This document shows positions 26,910 through 34,719 of a DNA stretch of 64,000 bases, one piece after another. Position 1 is the first letter of the stretch. Every line of letters begins with the position of its first letter. The stretch is from contig OZ220477.1 of assembly GCA_965116015.1 (NCBI GenBank), forward strand, positions 186,001 to 250,000. Direction: 5' to 3'. This stretch comes from S5-327 sp965116015. GTDB taxonomy: Bacteria; Chloroflexota; Dehalococcoidia; Lucifugimonadales; Australimonadaceae. Below the pieces are notes generated by a model. It ran no database searches and was not told where the DNA came from. It saw only the letters and a list, made by a program, of their open reading frames with translations. Both the position numbers and the translations under genes were made by a program.

Positions 26910-27827
26910 CTAGTCCTTGACGAGGGCGAGGGCGCGGACGCCGGCTTTGTAATGCTCTTCCGCAGTGACGATGGGGCCGGGACGGTAGGTGTAGCTTGCG
27001 CCGGGGGCGATCACCTCTTCGTAGAGGAGTTCGCTGTGGCCGGGATAGGCAACCGTGACCGCGTAGTAGGACTCTCCGGGAACGGGAAAGCGAGCCTCGC
27101 CGGTGGAGTTGGCCGTTGCGCGCCCGATGCCGGCGATGGCGACGCGGGCGCCCGGCACGAGTGCGTCTTCGCGGTTGCGGATGCGTATGCGGGCGCACGA
27201 TCGGGGGAGCCTGCCGCCGCTGAGCTTCCACAGCAGGCGCGTCCGGCGGCTGATCATCGAGCCGTCGGGGATCTGGCGCACGACGTCGGCCTCGAAGCCG
27301 GGGCCCTTTGGGGTGCGCCACTCAGGGCCGTACTTCGCGGCGAGGTAGTCCTCCGGGGGATTGGGGACGCGGAAGCGCTCGCCGATGAACTCGATTTCCT
27401 TAAGGTTGTTGTAGGCGTGAATCGGGAGTTCGACGCCGGGGAACTCGAATATGCGGCCGTCGATGAGGTGGTGGCACGTCCAGTCGGAGCGGACGCCATC
27501 CTTGACGAGGGCGACGCTAACGTGGCGGGGATTGAAGCTGATGCGCGGCGCGAACCCGTATTCTCTGAAGACGGCGGCCATATGGTGGATGACGTCGACG
27601 GTGAGGCCGTGCATTCCGATGATTGAGGCGGTGTCCATTTCGTCGTCCCAGGGGATGAAGCGTCCCTCGCGGACGGCGCCCAGACAGGTTCCGGAGCCGA
27701 GCCAGAAGACGACGCCGTGCTCGTCGAAGATGCGTTTCACCTCCTTGAGGCGCCTGGCGGCGACTTCCGGGTCCAGTGGGGCAGGAGAGACGATTGTCTT
27801 CTGGTAGGCGGCTTCTTCCGCGTCCAT
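26910..27827 (-). CDS. LicD family phosphotransferase-like protein with C-terminal beta domain
   Basis: This 305-residue protein has the LicD/fukutin nucleotidyltransferase-like core: KRIFDEHGVVFWLGSGTCLGAVREGRFIPWDDEMD, with WDDEMD as the metal-binding motif. LicD proteins attach phosphocholine or similar groups to surface glycans. Residues about 225-305 (RIRIRNREDALVPGARVAIAGIG, ATANSTGEARFPVPGESYYAVTVAYPG) form a carboxypeptidase-regulatory-like beta-sandwich, an unusual fusion. ATG at 27827 is preceded by AAAGGAG at 7 bases. No signal peptide. The acceptor is unknown. Confidence 0.8.
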   Translation of the reverse strand: MDAEEAAYQKTIVSPAPLDPEVAARRLKEVKRIFDEHGVVFWLGSGTCLGAVREGRFIPWDDEMDTASIIGMHGLTVDVIHHMAAVFREYGFAPRISFNPRHVSVALVKDGVRSDWTCHHLIDGRIFEFPGVELPIHAYNNLKEIEFIGERFRVPNPPEDYLAAKYGPEWRTPKGPGFEADVVRQIPDGSMISRRTRLLWKLSGGRLPRSCARIRIRNREDALVPGARVAIAGIGRATANSTGEARFPVPGESYYAVTVAYPGHSELLYEEVIAPGASYTYRPGPIVTAEEHYKAGVRALALVKD

Positions 27828-27934
27828 TGGGCACTCCTTTCCGTCTCTGAGCAGAGGCTTCGCAGGCTCGGGGGGTTCCTGCGGCGGCTTTGGATTATAG
27901 GCTGCGGCGGCGCGTCGAGTCAGAGCGAGCCGCG

Positions 27935-28135
27935 TTAGAGGCGGCGGCCTATGCGCAGCCGGACGAGGCCGCAGTCGCAGAGGTAGTCGGTCCATGCCAG
28001 GTTGTCGAGCTCGTTCGGCAGCAGCGGCTGGCCGCGCTCGGAGTAGGGAATCTCGCGAACGCGGGCGGCTCCGCACTGCTCGCAGGGGGGCGATATACGC
28101 AGCCCGTTGTCGAAGCTGAGGGTTACGCCGCTCAT
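27935..28135 (-). CDS. Small zinc-ribbon-like protein coupled to ksgA
   Basis: This 66-residue protein of unknown function has a CEQCG pair near residue 18 and CDCG near residue 56, consistent with a treble or ribbon zinc site. It reads MSGVTLSFDNGLRISPPCEQCG and ends LRIGRRL. Its ATG overlaps the ksgA stop (ATGA), which supports a real coding gene translated with ksgA. I do not recognise the family. Confidence 0.6.
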   Translation of the reverse strand: MSGVTLSFDNGLRISPPCEQCGAARVREIPYSERGQPLLPNELDNLAWTDYLCDCGLVRLRIGRRL

Positions 28136-28965
28136 CGGGGTTGGGGGCTCGGCGGGGCGGGGGTGGCTTTCTCGGGGGTTCGGGGACGGCTCCAGGCGCG
28201 GTAGAGGGCCGCCCACTCTGGAATCGAGAGCGTTTCGGCGCGGCGGGCGGGGTCGACGCCGGCGCTGGCGAGCAAGGCCGCGGCGTCGACGGGAGACACG
28301 GCGAGGCCTGCGGCAAGGGCGTTGCGCAGCTGCTTGCGGGGCGCGCTGAAGCCTGCGCGGGCGAGAGCGAAGAACCGGGCGGGAGAGTCGATGTTCTCGG
28401 CGGGGCGGTTGTAGATGTCGATGGCGACGACGGCGGAGGTTACCTTTGGGGGCGGGTTGAAGGAGCCGGGGCGGACGATGCGGACGATGCGGGGATGTCC
28501 GAACATCTGCACGGCAAGCGATGCGAGCGACATTGCGCCGGGGGCGGCGCAGAGCTGCTCGGCGACTTCGCGCTGGACGAGCAGGGACGCGGCCGATGGG
28601 CGACAGCTGGATTCGAGGAATGCGCGAATAATCGGCATCGCGGCGTAGTACGGCAGGTTGCCGAGGAGCTTGTAGGGGCGGCAGCCGCCGAGGAGCGCCG
28701 CGGGGTCGGCGGCGCGGGCGTCGCCCTCTACGATGCGAACGTTCGGAGGGGCCTCAGCGGCGAAGCTGCGGGCAAGCTCCGCGTCGAGCTCGACGGCGAC
28801 GACGTCGCGGGCGCGGGCGGCGAGGACGGCGGTGAGCGCGCCGCGTCCGGGTCCGACCTCGATTACGGCGTCGCTGGGGCCTACGTTGATGGCGTCGGCG
28901 ATGGCGGCGAGGATGTTGCGGTCGGTCAGGAAGCGCTGTCCCAGGCGTTTCTTGGGGGGGGGCAT
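28132..28965 (-). CDS. ksgA: 16S rRNA dimethyladenosine transferase KsgA
   Basis: This 277-residue enzyme dimethylates two adjacent adenines near the 16S rRNA 3' end using S-adenosylmethionine. Motifs: KKRLGQRFLTDRNI at the N-terminus, SAM-binding EVGPGRGALTAVL, VAVELDAEL, and the catalytic NLPYY. The C-terminal helical domain ends in an extra Pro/Ala tail. ATG at 28965 gives the normal N-terminus (MPPPKKRLGQ). Upstream lies the SRP RNA gene on the same strand. Confidence 0.93.
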   Translation of the reverse strand: MPPPKKRLGQRFLTDRNILAAIADAINVGPSDAVIEVGPGRGALTAVLAARARDVVAVELDAELARSFAAEAPPNVRIVEGDARAADPAALLGGCRPYKLLGNLPYYAAMPIIRAFLESSCRPSAASLLVQREVAEQLCAAPGAMSLASLAVQMFGHPRIVRIVRPGSFNPPPKVTSAVVAIDIYNRPAENIDSPARFFALARAGFSAPRKQLRNALAAGLAVSPVDAAALLASAGVDPARRAETLSIPEWAALYRAWSRPRTPEKATPAPPSPQPR

Positions 28966-29230
28966 CGAGGGGGTTCTTCTCTCCCTGCGGCGCGGGAGGC
29001 GTCTGCCCTGCGAGCGCGGCGCGGCGGCGTCCAGGGCTGCCTGAGCAGGGCGGCTATCTGGTCTGTTCTGCGAGCGGCGAGGCGTCTCGACGCCCAGCGC
29101 GATGGGCGTCGCGGGGGGGGGGGCGGTTGTCCTTGCGAGCGGCGAGGCGTCTCGCGCAAGGAGGGAAGGAGCAGCCGTGCACCTCCCCTTCGAACCGGTT
29201 GCCCGACGCATAGCCATAGGATTCGGACTC
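28966..29230. other. Intergenic region between ksgA and the SRP RNA gene
   Basis: No gene is seen. It contains a 21-base direct repeat (29069-29089 and 29134-29154, both TGCGAGCGGCGAGGCGTCTCG apart from flanks) and a 12-base G run near 29113-29124. Confidence 0.5.
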
Positions 29231-29329
29231 GAGCCAGGCTTGTCTGCGGCGCTCGGAGCGCTCCGCTTAGCGCTGCTTCCTTCCGGATCTGACGCGGTTC
29301 ACAGGGCTCCGTCGCGCAGGGCCCGGCTC
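29231..29329 (-). ncRNA. ffs: Bacterial small signal recognition particle RNA (4.5S type)
   Basis: The minus strand contains GUCAG-AUCC-GGAA-GGAA-GCAGC, the near-invariant SRP RNA domain IV with its GGAA tetraloop and asymmetric internal loop (around plus-strand 29272-29293). The flanks fold into one long hairpin: CCGC/GCGG, CGGAGC/GCUCCG, CUGCG/CGCAG and a closing GAGCCGGGC/GCCUGGCUC helix that sets the ends at about 29329 and 29231. The length, about 99 nt, matches small bacterial SRP RNAs. It binds Ffh; the receptor gene ftsY is 10 kb upstream. Exact ends are uncertain by a few bases. Confidence 0.88.
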
Positions 29330-29536
29330 TCAACACCCGTTTCCGGGCCAGAGGCGGCGAGGCCGGCCCTTGGGGGAGGAGTTCAACCCCGCTGTAGCGG
29401 ATTTCGGGTACAGGGCGCCGCTAACTCCCCGTCTAGCACGGCTGCGCTTATGCTAGGCGTTCGGGGCGGCGCTGGTCAAACCGGGGCTCTGACACGGAGA
29501 GGCGGAACGGCTGAAGCCTGCTATGCTGTGGGGGCT

Positions 29537-30403
29537 ATGCGCGTTCGCACCGCAGTTATCGCCTCCGCCGGATTCGGCACACGCTTTCTGCCTGTCTCCA
29601 AGGCTGTGCCGAAAGAGATGCTGCCGCTGGTCGACCGTCCGGTGATTCACTATGCGGTGGAGCAGGCGGTGGAGGCGGGAATCGAGCGTATCGTGCTCGT
29701 CACCTCGCGCGGCAAGACCTCGATGGAGGATTACTTCGACATTGCCCCTGACCTCGAACAGACGCTGCGCGACCGCGGGAACGCGAGGCTCGACGCTGTG
29801 GAGCGGGTGTCGCGGATGGCGAGCATCGTGGCCGTGCGCCAGAAGGAGCCGCTAGGGCTGGGGCACGCTGTGCTGACGGCGAAGGATGCGGTTGGCGCCG
29901 AGCCGTTCATCGTGTATCTGCCCGACGAGATACTGCTCGGCGAGCCGTCGGTTACGCGTCAGATGCTCGATGCGTACGACCGCCTCGGGAGCGTGGTTGG
30001 AGTGATTGAGGCGCCGTGGGAGGATGTGTCGCGGTATGGGGTCGTGGAGGGGGAGACGGCGTCGGAGAGGGAGACGCGGCTGCTGCGGTGCGTTGAGAAG
30101 CCGCCGCGCGACGAGGCTCCGTCGAACCTGGCGATCGTTGGGCCGTACGTGTTTTCGGCGGCGATCTTCGAGAGTCTTGAATCGATCACGGCGGGCGCGA
30201 TCGGGGAGCTTCAGCTCACGGACGCTGTGGATCTGCTGGCGCGTCGCGAGCCGGTGCACGCCTACAGATTCGAGGGCGCTCGCTACGATGCCGGCACGCC
30301 TCTGGGGTTGCTGCAGACGTCGGTGGAGCTCGCGCTCCGCAGGACGGAGTATGCCGACGCTGTCCGCGCCTGGCTTCGGGAGCTGGCGGCGCGCGAGGGG
30401 TAA
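29537..30403 (+). CDS. galU: UTP-glucose-1-phosphate uridylyltransferase
   Basis: This 288-residue enzyme makes UDP-glucose from UTP and glucose-1-phosphate for glycan synthesis. The N-terminal block ASAGFGTRFLPVSKAVPKEMLPLVDRPVI is diagnostic, with VRQKEPLGLGHAVLTAKD and the acidic YLPDEILLG metal motif further on, and a lysine in RCVEKPPRDEAPSNLAIVGPYV. The frame is open upstream to 29102, but that part covers the SRP RNA gene; ATG at 29537 gives the usual start. TATGCT ends 9 bases before the ATG, and no strong ribosome site is seen. The 3' end is part of a 59-base tandem repeat. Confidence 0.92.
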   Translation: MRVRTAVIASAGFGTRFLPVSKAVPKEMLPLVDRPVIHYAVEQAVEAGIERIVLVTSRGKTSMEDYFDIAPDLEQTLRDRGNARLDAVERVSRMASIVAVRQKEPLGLGHAVLTAKDAVGAEPFIVYLPDEILLGEPSVTRQMLDAYDRLGSVVGVIEAPWEDVSRYGVVEGETASERETRLLRCVEKPPRDEAPSNLAIVGPYVFSAAIFESLESITAGAIGELQLTDAVDLLARREPVHAYRFEGARYDAGTPLGLLQTSVELALRRTEYADAVRAWLRELAAREG

Positions 30404-30531
30404 GCGCACGGCGTAGGCGGGCGCGTCGGTCGGGGCGGGCACTGGCGGCGGGGGAGGGGTAAGCGCACGGCGTAGGCGGGCGCGTCGGTCGGGGCGGGAT
30501 CGGGCGGCGCGAGGGGGGTAAGCGCCTGCGG
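30382..30531. repeat. 59-bp tandem repeat spanning the galU stop codon
   Basis: Two full units (30382-30440 and 30441-30499) and a partial third (30500-30531). The block from TAAGCGCACGG to GGGGCGGG (39 bases) is identical in units 1 and 2. The first unit contains the last seven codons and stop of galU, so the gene end has been copied downstream without affecting the protein. Confidence 0.85.
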
Positions 30532-30556
30532 CCAGGCGCTTCTTCGTCTCTTCTTC
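30521..30556 (+). terminator. Intrinsic terminator downstream of galU
   Basis: AGCGCCTG-CGGC-CAGGCGCT forms a perfect 8-bp stem with a 4-base loop (30521-30540), followed by a pyrimidine tract TCTTCGTCTCTTCTTC. It occupies the third repeat unit. Confidence 0.7.
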
Positions 30557-30653
30557 GCCAGCCCTTGCGCTGACATATCTTTGACACTATCACGTTGCGC
30601 CTATGGCGCTCCTCTTCCTACACTGAGTTCCGGAGCGGGAGAGCGAGGGCTGT

Positions 30654-31667
30654 ATGAAGCGGATCGTCATCTGTTCGGATGGGACCTGGAGCACGCCGGA
30701 GCAGGAGTCGCCGACGAACGTCGCGCTTGTCGCTCGCGCCGTTCTGCCGACTGCGCCCGACGGCGCGACGCAGGCGACGTTCTACGACGCGGGCGTGGGG
30801 ACGGGGAACTGGCTTGACCGGCTCGTCGGCGGGGTTACGGGCAAAGGCCTCGAGCGGAACATCGGCGACTGTTACCGCTTTCTCGTGCACAACTATGAGG
30901 ACGGCGACGAGATCTACCTGTTCGGCTATAGCAGGGGGGCGTACACCGTGCGGAGCCTTGCAGGGCTCGTGCGCAATGCGGGTGTGCTGCGGAAGTCGAA
31001 AGCGGGCTGCTACCGCGAGGCGTATCGTCTGTATCGCCGCGCCGATGCGGCGCCGGATTCGCGCGAGGCTGTAGCCTTCCGCGCCGCCAACTCGCGCGAC
31101 GCCGATATCGCGTTCGTGGGGGTGTGGGACACGGTGGGAGCGCTTGGCATTCCGCTGGGCGGCCTCTCGCGGATCACGGCTGCGCGGCACGCGTTTCACG
31201 ATGTGGAGCTTAGCCGCCGCGTGCGGCATGGCTGCCACGCGCTGGCCATCGACGAGCAGCGGCGCTCCTTTCAGGCTACGCTGTGGAGCGCGAAGCCTCG
31301 CGCAGGCCAGACGGTGGAGCAGGTGTGGTTCCCCGGAGCGCACGGCGATGTCGGCGGCGGCTACCCGGACAGAGCGCTTGCCGACGCTCCGCTCTTGTGG
31401 ATGGTCGAACGCGCGGCGGCTGCCGGGCTGGCGTGCGATGTTGAGCGTCTGCGCAGGATGGCGCGTTCGCGTCCGGCGGGGAGGACGCACGATTCGCGTC
31501 GCGGGGTATTCCGGTTGCTGTCCCGGCGCCTCCGGCGCATAGGGGGCGACGCCACGCAGTGGGCGCATCCGAGCGCGCGCGACCGGTTCGAGTCGGGTGC
31601 GTTCTACGCGCCTGAGAATCTTGCGGCGTATCTTGCCAGCGGCGAGGCGCGCATCTACGGGGAGTGA
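30654..31667 (+). CDS. DUF2235 alpha/beta-hydrolase domain protein
   Basis: This 337-residue protein is of the DUF2235 family, which shares the catalytic domain of Tle1-type phospholipases. The N-terminus MKRIVICSDGTWS and the nucleophile elbow FGYSRGAYTVRSL (GxSxG) are clear, with VGVWDTVGALGIP and PGAHGDVGGGY supplying the later Asp and His. No type VI secretion gene is nearby and there is no signal peptide, so a stand-alone lipase or esterase is likelier than an effector. GAGCGAGGG precedes the ATG. A TTGACA at 30581-30586 may be its -35 box, but a good -10 is lacking. Confidence 0.8.
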   Translation: MKRIVICSDGTWSTPEQESPTNVALVARAVLPTAPDGATQATFYDAGVGTGNWLDRLVGGVTGKGLERNIGDCYRFLVHNYEDGDEIYLFGYSRGAYTVRSLAGLVRNAGVLRKSKAGCYREAYRLYRRADAAPDSREAVAFRAANSRDADIAFVGVWDTVGALGIPLGGLSRITAARHAFHDVELSRRVRHGCHALAIDEQRRSFQATLWSAKPRAGQTVEQVWFPGAHGDVGGGYPDRALADAPLLWMVERAAAAGLACDVERLRRMARSRPAGRTHDSRRGVFRLLSRRLRRIGGDATQWAHPSARDRFESGAFYAPENLAAYLASGEARIYGE

Positions 31668-31753
31668 GCGAGCGACAGGGAGGCGCCGGTTTCGGGGAGC
31701 GTTCGTGGGCTATCATACGGACGATTTCCTGTCATCTTGTCGAGGTTATGGGT

Positions 31754-31918
31754 ATGGCGCTGACTACATCCAACGACCGTGCGCTCGTTACGGTGATTGC
31801 GGCGTACGAGCGGGAGCTTATGGGTCCGCGGCTGACGACGAGCCAGATCACGCGCATCGCCGAGACGGCGAAGCGGATGCTGCTGGACGAGATTCACTCT
31901 GAGAAGGCGCAGAACTAG
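31754..31918 (+). CDS. Small conserved-looking protein, 54 residues
   Basis: This small helical protein (MALTTSNDRALVTVIAAYEREL..ITRIAETAKRML) is of unknown function. I chose ATG 31754 because GAGG lies 8 bases before it; ATG 31748 is possible. A TATCAT box at 31711-31716 could be its -10. No signal or membrane segment is seen. Confidence 0.55.
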   Translation: MALTTSNDRALVTVIAAYERELMGPRLTTSQITRIAETAKRMLLDEIHSEKAQN

Positions 31919-31998
31919 GCTGCGTTCGAGCTTGCGCGCAGAACGCGCGCTCGGCAGGCTCCTGCGGGCGCGGGACGGCTCTGCGCGTGGGGCGGGGT

Positions 31999-32688
31999 CT
32001 ACATGCCCATGAGCGCGTCGGCTACGGCGTAGACGGGGCGGAAGAGGAAGCTGAGGGGGCTGAGGTTGGTGAAGAGCGATAGGGCGACGACGGCGATGAG
32101 GACGAAGGGGCCGACTTGCTCGAGGCGCGAGACGGCGGGGAGCCACTCGCGCGGGACGATTCCGGACAGAACGCCGCCGCCGTCGAGGGGAGGCAGGGGC
32201 AGCAGGTTGAATGCGGCGAGCAGCAGGTTGAGCAGTACGCTGTAGGTGGCGATGATGTTGATCCAGGCGCTGGGATTGAGCGCTTGCAGTTCGGCGCGCG
32301 TGAAGCCGCTCACTTGCAGCAGGCCAACCTGAAAGAGGGCGGCGAGCGCAAGGGCGATGAGCAGGTTGGCGGCGGGGCCCGCCGCGGACACGATGGCGAC
32401 GCCGCGCCGGCCTCGCCATAAGCGGGCGGGATTCACCGGCACAGGCTTTCCCCAGCCGAACCCTGCGACGAGGACCATCAGGGAGCCGACGGGGTCGAGG
32501 TGGGCTTTTGGGTTGAGGGTGATGCGGCCGAGCCGTGCGGCTGTGGGGTCGCCGAGCTTCCGGGCGCAGTAGGCGTGAGCGGCTTCGTGGAATGTGAGGG
32601 CGATGAGCAGGGAGACGGCCACGACTGCGATGAGCGCGAAGAACGCGAAGGGGTCGTTGAAGAGCAGGCTGCTGTTTGCGAGGAGCAT
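31999..32688 (-). CDS. Site-2 protease family (M50) membrane metalloprotease
   Basis: This 229-residue intramembrane protease-like protein has about five membrane segments. The zinc motif HEAAH lies near residue 34 and the third-ligand motif NLLPLPPLDGG near residue 165, with Asp in LDGG. It is the short form without PDZ or CBS domains, typical of small M50B proteins. Members cut transmembrane proteins such as anti-sigma factors. No partner is visible here. Confidence 0.87.
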   Translation of the reverse strand: MLLANSSLLFNDPFAFFALIAVVAVSLLIALTFHEAAHAYCARKLGDPTAARLGRITLNPKAHLDPVGSLMVLVAGFGWGKPVPVNPARLWRGRRGVAIVSAAGPAANLLIALALAALFQVGLLQVSGFTRAELQALNPSAWINIIATYSVLLNLLLAAFNLLPLPPLDGGGVLSGIVPREWLPAVSRLEQVGPFVLIAVVALSLFTNLSPLSFLFRPVYAVADALMGM

Positions 32689-32731
32689 GGGAGCGGAGAG
32701 GAGCCCGGGGCTGGAGCGCCGGGCTTGGCAG

Positions 32732-33508
32732 CTAGTAGTCCTCCCAATCGTCGTCGTCGGGGTCGGGGCTGGGAGGCGGGGCGGCGGAGCCTGTGGCGGG
32801 GCGCGGGATGGTTGCCGCGCTGCGGTCGCGCCCCTTCTTGCGAGCGGATTCGCGCGGGAGGCTGAGCAGCATCTCTTTGGCTTCCTGGAGGTCGCGGGCG
32901 CTCACGCCGGCGGCGCTCACGAGAACGGCTCGGATGCCGGCGTCGCGCAGCAGCTCCGCCTCCGCTCTCGAGGGGGGCGCGGAGAGGCGCGCGATCAACC
33001 AGCGGGAGGTTGCGCGGCGCACACGCCCAAGCAGCATAAGCTGCCGCACGGTGAGCCCGTCGGGGTCTTGCAGGCGGACGAGGAACGCGTCGACGGGGAG
33101 CGCGTCGAGCGCGCGGAGGAGGGATGCGTCGAGAGCCGGGCTGATCTCCATAATGAGCGCGCGCTCGTCGCCGGCGAGGGCGTCGAGCGGGGTGGAGTCG
33201 GAGGAGAAGACCTGGAAGTCGGCGCCGTCGGGGTCGTTGGGCTGCGCGCAGTCGAAGCGGACGCCGAGCGTGAGGTTCGCCAGCGCCTCGGCCGCCGCCG
33301 GGGGGATCGGCTCGCCGGGAGCGCTGTCGACGACGGCGGCGTCGAGGCTGGCTTCGGCGACCGCCTGGGCCTGGGCGGCGTCGTTGGGGTTAACGGCTGC
33401 GAGGAGGAGGATGGGGGCGACGGGTTGTCGCTTCGCGGCGGCGCCGAATCCGAGCGGCTGCCCCGCGCCTCTGGAGGCGCGCTCCAGCTTGTCTATCAGT
33501 GCGCTCAT
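32732..33508 (-). CDS. Hypothetical protein, 258 residues
   Basis: I do not recognise this soluble protein. It is Ala/Leu-rich with alternating strand and helix predictions (VAPILLLAAVNPND, ALIMEISPALD, AFLVRLQDP, GIRAVLVSAAGVSARDLQEA), which resembles a TIM-barrel-like core. The C-terminus is low complexity with a very acidic end (PDPDDDDWEDY). It lies upstream of the M50 gene on the same strand with 43 bases between. No catalytic motif is clear. Confidence 0.6.
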   Translation of the reverse strand: MSALIDKLERASRGAGQPLGFGAAAKRQPVAPILLLAAVNPNDAAQAQAVAEASLDAAVVDSAPGEPIPPAAAEALANLTLGVRFDCAQPNDPDGADFQVFSSDSTPLDALAGDERALIMEISPALDASLLRALDALPVDAFLVRLQDPDGLTVRQLMLLGRVRRATSRWLIARLSAPPSRAEAELLRDAGIRAVLVSAAGVSARDLQEAKEMLLSLPRESARKKGRDRSAATIPRPATGSAAPPPSPDPDDDDWEDY

Positions 33509-33818
33509 GTGCGTTATCCGTAGAGGGTTATCGAGGCGCGCTGCGCGGCGAGACCGGCGCGGGCGGGACGATTAGAACGAGTAAGACGCGGCGGATTCTA
33601 TCAGCCGCCGCGCGGACTGTGCTACCCTCTTGGGGTGGCGGTTCCGTTTGGTTTTGGCACTTTCCCAATAGCAGGGCTGCTATGACAAAAATCCTGTTGA
33701 CACTGACGGTAGGCTACAGCATATCCTGCGGCGGGCGCGGGAGGAGAGGGAGAGGCAATGCGTGCTGTTGATTTGTTCTGCTGAGATAGTTTCTTCGATT
33801 TGGAAGAAGAGGGAGGAC
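33509..33818. other. Intergenic region before the AT-rich lipoprotein gene
   Basis: No gene is seen. A GCGGCGG...CCGCCGC hairpin lies around 33588-33611. On the plus strand TTGACA (33697-33702), 17 bases, CATATC (33720-33725) is a weak promoter candidate for the lipoprotein gene. Base composition falls from GC-rich to AT-rich across this stretch. Confidence 0.45.
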
Positions 33819-34658
33819 ATGATTAAGGGCATAATACTTCTTGGTGCAGCCGCATTAGCCTTTGCAGCGTGCGGGGTAGATACACTCCCCACTGTTCCTA
33901 CATTCACTCCTGGCACCCCTCGCAATCCCCCCACTCGTAATACTGAATTAAATACAACCCCTACCCCCACGCTAGATTACATTCCATATCCCACCCCGAC
34001 ATTCATCTATACACACGCCCCTACCCCCATTCCTAAATACACTTACGATGGGGGATGGCAATATTACGATGGGGAATATCATTACTGCGGCTTAGTTAAC
34101 CCTACAACTGTTCCTGTGAATGAATTAAGAAAGTTAGAAGACATTTATGATTACGATGGGGTGTGGTCCTATTGCCACGGGGAATATTTCTATGACTATG
34201 TTGCCCCTACCCCCATTCCTATGGAAGAATTAGGAACATTAGACGACCCTTATGGCATGTTATCTAACCTGACTGAGCACATCAGTTGGGCTATGGTTGA
34301 CTATGGCATCGAATATATAGATGTAAAAGCAAACGAAAATGCAGGCGAAACGGTTGAAATTTATGCAGATACCAGATACAGAATAAAGAGACGTGGGCAA
34401 GAGCCACAGATAATTGAGGGTTACGAAGGGATGGAGAAGTGGTTCAGTGGTTTCTTAAATCAACAATACGGATTAGACGTTGATGATGTATCCGTAAAGC
34501 TTTACCTGCTTATCAACAACGATGCAATACCCCCGCTATATCCTCACTGGCAATCCAAGCCAAGCAAAAGCATAGAATGCAAAGATGGAGACAATGCGGA
34601 AGGATGCACATTCTTCGTGGCTATAGAGCGCAGGAACGACAGCACACGTGTGAGATAG
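33819..34658 (+). CDS. Exported Pro/Thr/Tyr-rich lipoprotein of foreign composition
   Basis: This 279-residue lipoprotein has a signal peptide ending FAAC (about residue 17), a Pro/Thr-rich linker, two imperfect copies of a Tyr-rich motif (YDGGWQYYDGEYHYCG and YDGVWSYCHGEYFYDY, about 40 residues apart, each followed by PTTVPVNEL or PTPIPMEEL) and a C-terminal globular part. GGGAGG precedes the ATG. The gene is far more AT-rich than its neighbours and freely uses codons such as ATA, TTA and AAT that they avoid, which indicates horizontal acquisition. Function unknown; surface exposure is likely. Confidence 0.72.
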   Translation: MIKGIILLGAAALAFAACGVDTLPTVPTFTPGTPRNPPTRNTELNTTPTPTLDYIPYPTPTFIYTHAPTPIPKYTYDGGWQYYDGEYHYCGLVNPTTVPVNELRKLEDIYDYDGVWSYCHGEYFYDYVAPTPIPMEELGTLDDPYGMLSNLTEHISWAMVDYGIEYIDVKANENAGETVEIYADTRYRIKRRGQEPQIIEGYEGMEKWFSGFLNQQYGLDVDDVSVKLYLLINNDAIPPLYPHWQSKPSKSIECKDGDNAEGCTFFVAIERRNDSTRVR

Positions 34659-34719
34659 TCGCAGTTCCCATATGTTTACGGATTTGAAACTCCATCATCT
34701 ACAATCAAACGGAACCGGG

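Noticed and set aside
29340..29470. A tRNA-like signal around GAGTTCAACCCC
   Set aside because: No cloverleaf with an acceptor stem and anticodon arm could be drawn.
30654..31667. DUF2235 protein as a type VI secretion phospholipase effector
   Set aside because: There are no VgrG, PAAR or immunity genes nearby, so only the hydrolase domain is supported.
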